A DNA stretch of 43,160 bases. Source: an uncultured Victivallales bacterium. GTDB taxonomy: Bacteria > Verrucomicrobiota > Lentisphaeria > Oligosphaerales > JAFGRS01. The DNA lies in the NCBI GenBank assembly GCA_903837355.1, contig CAILUI010000279.1, forward strand, positions 1 through 43,160, read 5' to 3'. Below, piece after piece: positions 8,332-15,984 of the stretch; position 1 is the first letter of the stretch; each line of letters opens with the position of its first letter. The notes below the pieces were generated by a model. The model saw only the letters and a program-made list of their open reading frames with translations. It ran no database searches and was not told where the DNA came from. A program made the translations under genes and the position numbers.

Positions 8332-9598
8332 CGGCCAGCCGGCCGCCGTCCTGGTGGCGGGCCTGGAGGCGTGGTTCGAGAGCATCCGGACCGGCGACGG
8401 GTTCGGGGGACCCGCGGTGGGTCTCCAGCGCGCCTCTGTCCACTTCTGCGGGCCCGGCTTCGACGGGCGCTGGGAAGGGCTTCTGGACGGCTGGGGAACC
8501 CGCCTGCGCCAGACCGGCGATGCCGCCTATGCGGCGCGCCTGGAAGCGGGCCTGCGCGCCATCCGCGCCGCGCAACTCCCCGACGGCGTCTTCCGGAACT
8601 CCTACTTCGACCACAATCCCTTCGAGGGCGGTATGCCCCACGAACCGATCCTCCTGGCGGCGGTCTGCCGGGCCCGGCGGACGCTGGTAGACGCCTCGCG
8701 GCCGGTTCCGGACGGCCTCGACGAGATGCTCGCCCTTTACGTCGAAGAGCACCTGATCAAGGAGCTTTGGTCAAAACAGTTACGCACCTTCAAAGACTGG
8801 CTCCAGAGCGATTTCGGGCACTACAGCGTGCCGGCCGTAACGGCGACCGTGGATCTGCTGCTCGAGTACGGCGAGATCAGCGGCAACGCGGCGCGCTACG
8901 AGCCCTTCATTGCGGCGGCGGTGGACTCGCTCCTGGCGCTGCAGGTCGCGCAGGGGGAGATGCGCGGGGCGCTGCCGCTGTCCAATCGCCGCGGCGAGGC
9001 GACCGTGCCAGCCTACGCGGCCCGCTGCCTGCCGGTGCTGCAGGCGGTGCACCGGCGCACCGGCAGGGCCGACTGCGCCCAGGCCGGCAACGCTTTGGCG
9101 GAGTTCCTGCTCCGCTGTCGGCGGGCGGACGGGACCTATCCGCCGCGAGTCTTCCTGGCGCGCCCTCCGGCCGCCACCCCCGTGCTGGTTGGCGGGGGCG
9201 CCGGGATCGTGCATGCCCTGCTGCGGACTGGGCACTCCCAGGAAGCCGGGGTTAGCGCCGAAGTTGTGCGCCTCGCGGGTGCGCAGAGCGCCTCCGGGGG
9301 GCTGGACACCGCGCGCGGTTTTGGCCGCCGCACGGTCGACGGCAAAGGCCCGCCGGATTGGCGCGATGTCATGCCGGTGGCGGGGTGGTCCGACAAGGCC
9401 TACGCCCTGCTGGCAGAGGTATCGGCCGGGAACCGGGGGCACTTCACCCCGGCCCCGGTCGAGCGCGAGGTCACGGTTCGGGGCCAACGCGCGCTCTTCC
9501 GCGAGACGGACACGGCGCTCACTATCGACGCCGTCAACGCGGGCGCACTCTTCCGCTGGACCAAGGGCCGGCAATGGGCGGAGGTCTCCCTCCTATGA
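8312..9598 (+). CDS. Predicted alpha/alpha-toroid protein of unknown function
   Basis: I do not recognise a specific family for this 428-residue protein. Helical segments repeat along most of its length. Pairs of hydrophobic helices with small loops (YAARLEAGLRAIRAAQL, FIAAAVDSLLALQVA, AGNALAEFLLRCR) and turns such as LPDGVFRNSYFDHNPF and RADGTYPPRVF resemble the (alpha/alpha)6 toroids of terpenoid cyclases, glycoside hydrolases and C5-epimerases. The last 50 residues look like beta-strands (EREVTVRGQRALFRET). There is no signal peptide, so it is probably cytosolic. It starts at ATG 8312 inside the end of the nitroreductase-methyltransferase gene and ends in an ATGA overlap with the next glycosyltransferase, so the three are probably co-translated. 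A uronate epimerase, lyase or cyclase acting on a lipid-linked sugar are possibilities, none proven. Confidence 0.7.
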   Translation: MNSQHPDGQPAAVLVAGLEAWFESIRTGDGFGGPAVGLQRASVHFCGPGFDGRWEGLLDGWGTRLRQTGDAAYAARLEAGLRAIRAAQLPDGVFRNSYFDHNPFEGGMPHEPILLAAVCRARRTLVDASRPVPDGLDEMLALYVEEHLIKELWSKQLRTFKDWLQSDFGHYSVPAVTATVDLLLEYGEISGNAARYEPFIAAAVDSLLALQVAQGEMRGALPLSNRRGEATVPAYAARCLPVLQAVHRRTGRADCAQAGNALAEFLLRCRRADGTYPPRVFLARPPAATPVLVGGGAGIVHALLRTGHSQEAGVSAEVVRLAGAQSASGGLDTARGFGRRTVDGKGPPDWRDVMPVAGWSDKAYALLAEVSAGNRGHFTPAPVEREVTVRGQRALFRETDTALTIDAVNAGALFRWTKGRQWAEVSLL

Positions 9599-10794
9599 AA
9601 CGCATCCTCTTCGTGCATGAGGTCTACGGCCGCCTGGCGGGGGCGGAGCAGAACATCATCGTCACCGCCCCCCACCTGGCCAAGACCTTCGACCTCGCCT
9701 TCCTCTACGATAGCCGCTCGGGCAAGGACGAGGCAGCCTTCGCTGCCGTGTTCCCGCGCTCCCACCAGGTTCCCTTCGCTGATGACGCCGCCGCCGAGGT
9801 CGCCACGCAACGCGTCCTCGCCGCCGAGCGTCCGGATCTCATCTATGTTCATAAGTGCATTGCGCTAGGTGTTTTACGCGCTTTGGTGAAGGCGGGCATC
9901 CCGCTTGTGCGGATGGAGCACGACCACGACATCTACTGCATGCGCAGCTACAAGTACTTCCCCTGGTCGCGGCGCATCTGCCAGAAGAAGGCCGGCCCCT
10001 GCTGTATCTTCCCCTGTCTGGCCTTCCTCAAACGGGACCGTTCCCGCGGGCGCTTCGGGGTCCGCCTGGTGAGCTATCGGCGACAGATGGAGTGCATCCG
10101 CCTGAACCAGGAGTTCCGGGCTTTCTTTGTGGTCACGGACTACATGCGCGAGGAGCTGATCCGGCAGGGGTTTGCGGCGGAGCGGATCCACATCTTCCCA
10201 CCGGTGCCGCCGCCGACCGACACCCTCTTCGCCAGCACCTTCTCAGAGCGCAATCTCATCATCTACGCCGGCCAGATCCTGCGCGGCAAGGGGGTCGACT
10301 GCCTGATCCGGGCCTTTGCCCGCTTGCAGCACCCGGCGCGGCTGATCATCCTCGGTTCGGGCTCGTACCAGGAGGCCTGTCAGAAGCTGGCCCATGACCT
10401 CGGCGTGGCGGAGCGCGTGGAGTTCCCCGGCTTCGTGTCGCGCGACCGCCTGGCGGAGTACTACGCTCACGCCACCATGGCGGTGGTGCCGTCGGTGTGG
10501 CCAGAGCCGATTGCGACCATCGGCCTGGAGGTCCTGCGCTACGGGATCCCGGTGGTGGGCTTTGATGCGGGCGGCATCCGCGACTGGCTGCGGGACGGCG
10601 AGACCGGCTACCTGATCCCGTGGATGGACATCGAGACCATGAGCCAGCGCCTGGACCAGTTGCTGGGCGACAAGGAACTCGCCCGCAGACTGGGCGCGCA
10701 GGGGCGCGAATTCGTCAACCGCGTCTACAACTTCGAGGACTACATCGCCCGCTTGGGTTCGACGTTGGCGTCGTTCCCGGCCGGTCCAACCTGA
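9595..10794 (+). CDS. GT4-family glycosyltransferase with a cysteine-rich insert
   Basis: A 399-residue GT-B retaining glycosyltransferase. The donor domain shows IIYAGQILRGKGVDCLIRAF and the E-x7-E motif WPEPIATIGLEVL followed by GFDAGGIRDWL. The N-terminal domain starts with ILFVHEVYGRLAGAEQ, where the glycine-rich loop is replaced by a GAEQN acceptor-site loop. An insert near residues 115-150 holds five closely spaced cysteines (YCMRS, RICQKKAGPCCIFPC) and could bind a metal. The ATG overlaps the preceding stop (ATGA), with GGAGG at 9580-9584. Its order after the toroid gene and before the ExeA-like ATPase links it to the assembly genes. Donor and acceptor are unknown. Confidence 0.91.
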   Translation: MKRILFVHEVYGRLAGAEQNIIVTAPHLAKTFDLAFLYDSRSGKDEAAFAAVFPRSHQVPFADDAAAEVATQRVLAAERPDLIYVHKCIALGVLRALVKAGIPLVRMEHDHDIYCMRSYKYFPWSRRICQKKAGPCCIFPCLAFLKRDRSRGRFGVRLVSYRRQMECIRLNQEFRAFFVVTDYMREELIRQGFAAERIHIFPPVPPPTDTLFASTFSERNLIIYAGQILRGKGVDCLIRAFARLQHPARLIILGSGSYQEACQKLAHDLGVAERVEFPGFVSRDRLAEYYAHATMAVVPSVWPEPIATIGLEVLRYGIPVVGFDAGGIRDWLRDGETGYLIPWMDIETMSQRLDQLLGDKELARRLGAQGREFVNRVYNFEDYIARLGSTLASFPAGPT

Positions 10795-10801
10795 AGCTGC
10801 G

Positions 10802-11623
10802 ATGGAGCCTTTCCGCTTTCGAGATCTGTGCAAGCCACCCTTCGATATGGGGTGCGATCCGGCCTATTTCTACGAGAGCCGCATCCACGGCGAGGCGCTG
10901 GCCAGACTGCTGTATGTGGTCGCGGACGGTGGCATGGGCATCGGGGTCCTGACCGGCGAAATCGGTTCGGGGAAGACCATGATGCTCGGGGTGTTGCGCG
11001 AGCGGGTGCCGCGCGACCGCTACCGGCTGATCAGCATCCCCACCGCGAAGTTCCTGTTCACCGACCTGCTGCGCGAGTTCGTTCTGCAATTGGGCGGGAA
11101 CGCCACCGCCGCCACCGGCGCCTACGACGTGGCCCGTGCTTTCGAGCAGGCGCTGGAGGAGCGTGTCCTGGCGCGAGGCTGCCACCTCGTGCTGGTGCTC
11201 GACGAGGCCCAGTTCCTGGACCCGGGGTGCCTCGAGGAGCTCAAGTGCCTGACCAACATCACTCGTGGCGGGCGACCCGCTCTGACCCTGCTGCTGGCGG
11301 GCCAGCCCGAGTTGCGCGACCACCTGCGAGCCCTTCCGCAAGTGTATCAGCGCATCGGCATGGTCTATCACCTAAACCGACTGGCGGCGGACGAAGTGCC
11401 TGCCTATGTTGAGCATCGGCTCGCGGTCGCCGGGGCCCGTTCGGTCCTCTCCTTCGCGGCCGCCTGCAGCGAACCGCTGTTCGAATTCTCGGGGGGCTGC
11501 CCGCGCCAGATCAACCGGGTCTGTAAGCTGGCGGTGGACCGGGCCCTGATGCTGGACCGGCAGGTGGTCGATGCCGCGCTGGTTCAGGCCATCATCCAGG
11601 ACATCCGGCAGCAGTTCGGCTAA
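10802..11623 (+). CDS. ExeA-like AAA ATPase of EPS loci
   Basis: A 273-residue P-loop ATPase of the ExeA/GspA type. Walker A is TGEIGSGKT (51-59), Walker B LVLVLDEAQ (129-137), sensor 1 LLLAGQPEL (163-171), and the arginine-finger/sensor-2 region GGCPRQINRVCKLA (231-244). The opening FPF-like stretch PFRFRDLCKPPFDMGCDPAYFY corresponds to the usual FxxxPFxxxPDPxYFY start of the family. Homologues occur beside Wzz/BY-kinase genes in exosortase-associated EPS clusters (the XrtA-associated ATPase), and this one lies 17 bases before the Wzz gene. No PEP-CTERM exosortase or exosortase gene is present in the window. There is no C-terminal peptidoglycan-binding domain. It probably supports assembly or control of the export apparatus; the mechanism is not known from sequence. 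Confidence 0.88.
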   Translation: MEPFRFRDLCKPPFDMGCDPAYFYESRIHGEALARLLYVVADGGMGIGVLTGEIGSGKTMMLGVLRERVPRDRYRLISIPTAKFLFTDLLREFVLQLGGNATAATGAYDVARAFEQALEERVLARGCHLVLVLDEAQFLDPGCLEELKCLTNITRGGRPALTLLLAGQPELRDHLRALPQVYQRIGMVYHLNRLAADEVPAYVEHRLAVAGARSVLSFAAACSEPLFEFSGGCPRQINRVCKLAVDRALMLDRQVVDAALVQAIIQDIRQQFG

Positions 11624-11640
11624 GAGCAGAGGCAACCAGC

Positions 11641-13809
11641 GTGGACGGCCACGACGAACGCTATAGTGTCCGCGAGCAGTTCGGCGGGAAGTCGCCGTTC
11701 GGGCCGGCGCCGACGACGGCGTCGCCGCCCCCCCCGGAGCCTGCCCGTGCGGCGGTGGTCCGCGACGGCGCTGGCGAGTCGGTGCTGCGCGATATCCCCG
11801 CCAACCAGTGGTACCTGACCCTCGATCTGCCGCTGCTGGCGAGCCGGGTCCTGCGCCGGTCCTGGCTGGCGCTGATCGTGGCAGTCTGCGGTTTCGCGGC
11901 GGGAACGATTGCGGCGCGGCATCTGTTTACCGCGAGCTACGGGGCCCAGACCGTCCTCCTCTACCGTAAAGACCAGGAGAAGCGCGTCCGCCCCGTCCCC
12001 GGCTCAGCCTTCTCGCTGAGCCCGCTCCTGCAGAATTCCGTGGTTAAGATGATCTCCATGCCGGAGGTCCTCAAGGAAGCCATCGACGAGGGGCAACTGG
12101 GAGTGTCGGTCGGGGCGCTGGCCGGGAACCTGGAGATCCGCCCCGAAAAGTCCTCCGAGGTCATCCAACTGCGACTCGCGGGCCTGCCCAACGGCGATCT
12201 GGCGGTGCGCGCGGCGAATGCCCTGGCCGAGGCCGCCGTCCGCCGCAACCGCGACTTCTACGCCACCCAGATCCGCCAGATGCGCGACGACTTCGTGGCG
12301 CGCTCCCAGGAGGCCGATAGCAGTCTGACTGCCGTGGACGCCAAACTGAAGGCCTTCCAGGAGGAGCATCGCTTCCTCGAACCGCAGGCGGAGCACCAGG
12401 CTTACCTGGATCAGGTCTCGGCGATGTCGCAGCGCCTGAGCAGCGCCCGCCTGGAACTGGAGGCAATGGAGGTCCGAATCGACAAGTACAAGACCATGGA
12501 GGCAGCGCTGCCGGAGCAGGTCGTGCGCCAGTCCTTTGAGGACAACCCCCTGAAGCGCCGACTCTCGAACACGGAGGTCGCCCTGCTGCAGGCACGTACC
12601 CAGTACGGCCCCGCGAACCCTCGCGTCAAGGAGCTGGAGAGCCAGGTTGAGGAAATGCGTAAAGCGTTGTCAGATAGTGCGATAAATGCATCTATGGAGA
12701 ACGTCTACGAGCGTAATCCACTGAAGGATCAGTTCAACCGTGACGTGCTGGGCTTCGAGGCCGAGCGCGACGTGGCTCAGCAACGGGTGACGAGTCTGCA
12801 GACCGAGATGCAGGAACTGACCGCGCGCTTCGAGCCGATGCCTGCCCGCGATCTGACCTACCGCTCGCTGCTGGCGGAACGGACCATCGCCGAGGACTTC
12901 GTCAATACCCTGCAACGCAGCACCGGGGACGCGACCCTGGCCCTGCAGGTCGACCTCGGTGACCTGCAGATCATCGAGGCGGCCGCCGCGCCGACGCGGG
13001 TCCGCTCGTCCCTGGCGGGTCTGCTGGCCCCGGCCGGCGCCGGGGTCGGGGCCTTCGGGGTTATCATCCTGCTGCTACTCATCGAGTTGGCCGACCCCCG
13101 TATTCGCAGCGGCCGGCAACTCGACCTGCGCTACCTCATCCCCTGCCTGGCCGTCGTGCCACAGCCCCGGCCGCGGGCCGGCGCTGCGGGGGCGGGCATG
13201 CTGACCTACTGCCGACGCTTGGCCGACGTCCTGCCGCCCTCTGGCCGTGGCGGGCGGCGCGCCACGGTGGTAGGCTGGACCGCGGCCGGCGGCGGGGAGG
13301 GCGTCAGCCGACTCTGTGCGGAGTTCGCCGCCTACATGGCCGGACGTGGGCTGGCCGTGGCGCGGGTGTGCTGGTCGGCACCGACCGACCCGGCAGACCC
13401 CGCCGGAGCCGCGCTGGAGGCCTATCTGCACGATCAGGTCTCCTTCGACGCCTTGCGGGTCCGCGAGGGTGGCATCGACGTCCTGGCGGTCTCCGGTCCG
13501 ATTCCCGATCTGCCGGAGCGGGCACAGAGCCTCAGTATGCGGCGGCTGCAGGAGGCCTTGGCGTCGGGCTACGACCTCGTCTGCCTGGATCTTCCGGCCA
13601 TCAACGCCGACCCCGCCGCCGTCATCCTGACGCGCGACGTGGACTGCCTGCTGGTGGTGGTGGCGGCGGGGCGCACCCAGCGGGGCGCGTTGAACCAGGC
13701 TCTGGAGGCCCTCCGGGAAGGCGGCAAGCGACCGGCCGGCTTCCTGCTCAACCATCCCAGCCGTCGCGCGCTCGCGCGACGGACGCCCCCGGCGGAGGTG
13801 CCGACATGA
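11641..13809 (+). CDS. Wzz-type chain-length co-polymerase with degenerate BY-kinase domain
   Basis: A 722-residue polysaccharide co-polymerase. After a proline-rich N-terminal tail there are two membrane segments (about 74-92 and 456-483) enclosing a long periplasmic coiled-coil with the GNVR-like tail. The cytosolic C-terminal domain (about 538-722) has the BY-kinase/ParA fold, but the P-loop reads TAAGGGEGVSR (roughly 547-557), with Val where the Walker A lysine should be. The Walker A-prime strand reads LVCLDLPA, and there is no C-terminal tyrosine cluster. Autokinase activity is therefore unlikely, leaving a structural or sensing role in chain-length control. The GTG start 11641 follows AGAGG in the 17-base gap after the ATPase. 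The gene ends in an ATGA overlap with the first Wza-like gene. Confidence 0.9.
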   Translation: MDGHDERYSVREQFGGKSPFGPAPTTASPPPPEPARAAVVRDGAGESVLRDIPANQWYLTLDLPLLASRVLRRSWLALIVAVCGFAAGTIAARHLFTASYGAQTVLLYRKDQEKRVRPVPGSAFSLSPLLQNSVVKMISMPEVLKEAIDEGQLGVSVGALAGNLEIRPEKSSEVIQLRLAGLPNGDLAVRAANALAEAAVRRNRDFYATQIRQMRDDFVARSQEADSSLTAVDAKLKAFQEEHRFLEPQAEHQAYLDQVSAMSQRLSSARLELEAMEVRIDKYKTMEAALPEQVVRQSFEDNPLKRRLSNTEVALLQARTQYGPANPRVKELESQVEEMRKALSDSAINASMENVYERNPLKDQFNRDVLGFEAERDVAQQRVTSLQTEMQELTARFEPMPARDLTYRSLLAERTIAEDFVNTLQRSTGDATLALQVDLGDLQIIEAAAAPTRVRSSLAGLLAPAGAGVGAFGVIILLLLIELADPRIRSGRQLDLRYLIPCLAVVPQPRPRAGAAGAGMLTYCRRLADVLPPSGRGGRRATVVGWTAAGGGEGVSRLCAEFAAYMAGRGLAVARVCWSAPTDPADPAGAALEAYLHDQVSFDALRVREGGIDVLAVSGPIPDLPERAQSLSMRRLQEALASGYDLVCLDLPAINADPAAVILTRDVDCLLVVVAAGRTQRGALNQALEALREGGKRPAGFLLNHPSRRALARRTPPAEVPT

Positions 13810-14852
13810 GGGCGCCCACGCACCCACGGGGCTCGCGGCGGGGGGCTCGTCTCTACCGCCACCTGGCGGCAGGGCTGCTGGCCGCCCTGCTCGGGATGGG
13901 CGGGGGCCTGGGCGCGGCCGACGCCGCCGCGGCCAGTGCGGCCGCCGAGCCCTACCGCCTGCAGGTTGCCGACGTCGTGGAGATCTCCGTGTTCGGACAT
14001 CCCGACACTACCTTCCCCGACGTCCCCGTCGCCCCCGACGGTAAGCTCTATTACCTCTTTGGCAATGGCGTTCCGGCCGCGGGCCGGACGCCGGCCGAGG
14101 TAAGCCGGGATCTGGCCGCCGGCCTGACCGAGCTCTTTCCCGATCCGCGGGTGACGGTGGTCCCCACCGAGTTTGCCCGGAACGTCTTCATGGTCCACGG
14201 CAAGATCCGCTCACCCGGCGTGTACCCCCTCAATACCCCCACCACGCTGCGCCAGGGCATCGCCCGCGCCGGCGGCATCGCTCAGGGCACCTACCGCGCG
14301 ACCACCGTCGAAATCGCGTCTCTGCGTGAGAGCTATGTTCTGCGGGGCGGTCGCAAGCTCGATGTCGATCTCGAACGCCTGATCGGCGGCAACGATGCGA
14401 GCAAGGATGTCGTGCTGGAACCTGGCGACATCGTGTTCATTGCCTCCGGGTTGGGCAAGAGCGCAGAGATCTTTGTGCTCGGGGCGGTGCAGCAACCCCG
14501 AGCCATGGCCTACACCGACGGGCTGACGCTGGTCGGGGCCCTGGCGGGCGGCGCGGCGGACCAAGGCGGCACGACCGGGCAGGCAGACCTTGATGAGGTT
14601 GTTGTGGTGCGGGGCCCGCTGGCGAACCCGCAGCCCACCGTCGTCAGTCTGAAGAAGATCCTGGCCGGCAAGGCACAGGATATCTACCTCCTACCCGGCG
14701 ACCTCGTGTACGTGCCGCCGAAACCCCTGCAGTTCAGCCGCGAACTGGCCAAGGAGGCGGTGCGGGTCTTCGTCCGCAGTTTTGCCTCTGCGGCCGGCAC
14801 CCAACTGGTGGAAGATGTGTTGTTTCCAGATAGCTCCACGACGACGCCCTGA
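13806..14852 (+). CDS. Wza-like polysaccharide export protein (first of two)
   Basis: A 348-residue polysaccharide export protein. A basic N-terminus and hydrophobic helix (residues about 18-40, ending AADAAAA) make a Sec signal without an obvious lipobox cysteine. The Poly_export domain begins EPYRLQVADVVEISVFGHPD (48-67). Two SLBB-type domains follow: one starts FMVHGKIRSPGVYPL and the other IFVLGAVQQPRAMAYTDGLT, each ending in a GDIVFI or GDLVYV strand. The last 35 residues form an amphipathic helix region, as needed for an outer-membrane barrel or for docking. ATG 13806 overlaps the Wzz stop by 4 bases. The gene overlaps the next wza-like gene by 38 bases, so the two products are probably made together. 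It should export the finished polymer across the outer envelope. Confidence 0.92.
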   Translation: MRAPTHPRGSRRGARLYRHLAAGLLAALLGMGGGLGAADAAAASAAAEPYRLQVADVVEISVFGHPDTTFPDVPVAPDGKLYYLFGNGVPAAGRTPAEVSRDLAAGLTELFPDPRVTVVPTEFARNVFMVHGKIRSPGVYPLNTPTTLRQGIARAGGIAQGTYRATTVEIASLRESYVLRGGRKLDVDLERLIGGNDASKDVVLEPGDIVFIASGLGKSAEIFVLGAVQQPRAMAYTDGLTLVGALAGGAADQGGTTGQADLDEVVVVRGPLANPQPTVVSLKKILAGKAQDIYLLPGDLVYVPPKPLQFSRELAKEAVRVFVRSFASAAGTQLVEDVLFPDSSTTTP

Positions 14853-15927
14853 CCAGGTCCTGCGAGCGCTCTGGTGGTCGGCGCTCGGCCTGGCTTTGGG
14901 CGCCCTGCTCGGTGCCGGTTGCCGCGGCGCGCGGCCCTTGGATCTGGCGGTGCCGACGGCAACGGTCCTAGTGCCGACGGAGCCGGCCGCGGCGCCGGCC
15001 GCGTTGCCGGCCGCCGGCAATGGGGTGTCGGTGGAGCCCTACCGCCTGGGGATCGGGGATGTGCTCGATTTCTCCATCTACGGTCTCGACAACACCCGGC
15101 GGCGGGTGCCGATCGATCCGTCGGGATCGATCACCTACATGGGGGTGGGCACGGTGCGGGCCGCGGGACGGACCGTCGACGAACTGCGCGAGGAGCTGCA
15201 GCGACTGCTGGCCGAGACCTACCGGTACTACCTGATCAACGTCGTTCCGGTCACCTTTGGGAGTCTGTCCTACACCGTCCTTGGGCAAGTCACCAATCCG
15301 GGGATGTACCCGCTGCGCGGCCGCACGACCATCATCGAGGCGCTCTGCCGAGCCGGCGGCCTGAGCAGCGGCCAGTACCGGGCTTCGACCGTCGACCTCG
15401 CCGACCTGCAGCACGCGGTCCTCATCCGCGGCGGCACCACCGTGCCCATCGACTTCGAGGCCTTGATCGTCAACGGCGAGACGTCCTGGAACGCTGAACT
15501 CGCCGCTGGGGATATTCTCTACATTCCGTCAGTGCTCAAGAAGAACGTGTATGTTCTGGGGGAGGTGAAGTTCCCACGCAGCATCGGCTTCTACGGCTCG
15601 GTGACGCTGATGGGTGCCCTGGCGGAGGCGGGGGGAACGTTGTCCAGTGCCGGGCGGACGGCGTACCTGATCCGCGGCAAACTGGCCAAGCCCAGCCTGG
15701 GCAAGGTGGACTTGGAGGCGCTGTTGCGGGGCAAGGCCGCGGACGTGCCGCTGGCCCCCGACGACATCGTCTACATCCCCGCCCGGAGCTTTGAGTTCGC
15801 CCGCAGCGTCATGGAGGCGGCGCTGCGGTCGTTCGCGCTGACGGTGGCCTCGGACAGCGGCTCGACGCTGTACCGTCAGGAGATCCGCGGCGGGACCGGC
15901 AGCACGAAAGCGACGGTACTGCCGTGA
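14815..15927 (+). CDS. Wza-like polysaccharide export lipoprotein (second of two)
   Basis: A 370-residue paralogue of the preceding gene. An N-terminal signal with three arginines and a hydrophobic stretch ends in LLGAGC, with Cys36 as a probable lipid attachment site, although the -3 glycine is unusual. Poly_export starts VEPYRLGIGDVLDFSIYG, followed by two SLBB domains (TVLGQVTNPGMYPLRG and VYVLGEVKFPRSIGFYG), each closed by a GDILYI or DDIVYI strand. I chose ATG 14815, preceded by GGTGGA, because it directly precedes the signal sequence; a further in-frame ATG lies at 14782. The start is inside the upstream gene. Two Wza-like genes in tandem may form a mixed export channel or serve two polymers. 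Confidence 0.9.
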   Translation: MCCFQIAPRRRPDQVLRALWWSALGLALGALLGAGCRGARPLDLAVPTATVLVPTEPAAAPAALPAAGNGVSVEPYRLGIGDVLDFSIYGLDNTRRRVPIDPSGSITYMGVGTVRAAGRTVDELREELQRLLAETYRYYLINVVPVTFGSLSYTVLGQVTNPGMYPLRGRTTIIEALCRAGGLSSGQYRASTVDLADLQHAVLIRGGTTVPIDFEALIVNGETSWNAELAAGDILYIPSVLKKNVYVLGEVKFPRSIGFYGSVTLMGALAEAGGTLSSAGRTAYLIRGKLAKPSLGKVDLEALLRGKAADVPLAPDDIVYIPARSFEFARSVMEAALRSFALTVASDSGSTLYRQEIRGGTGSTKATVLP

Positions 15928-15984
15928 CCGCGGCAGCACCGCCCCCTCAACCGCACCGACGGTCACCAGGGATCGCGTGAGATC

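Noticed and set aside
10802..11623. ATPase as a transposition protein (TniB/IstB type)
   Set aside because: No transposase, terminal repeats or target duplications are nearby, and it is embedded in an EPS run directly before a Wzz gene as in known EPS loci.
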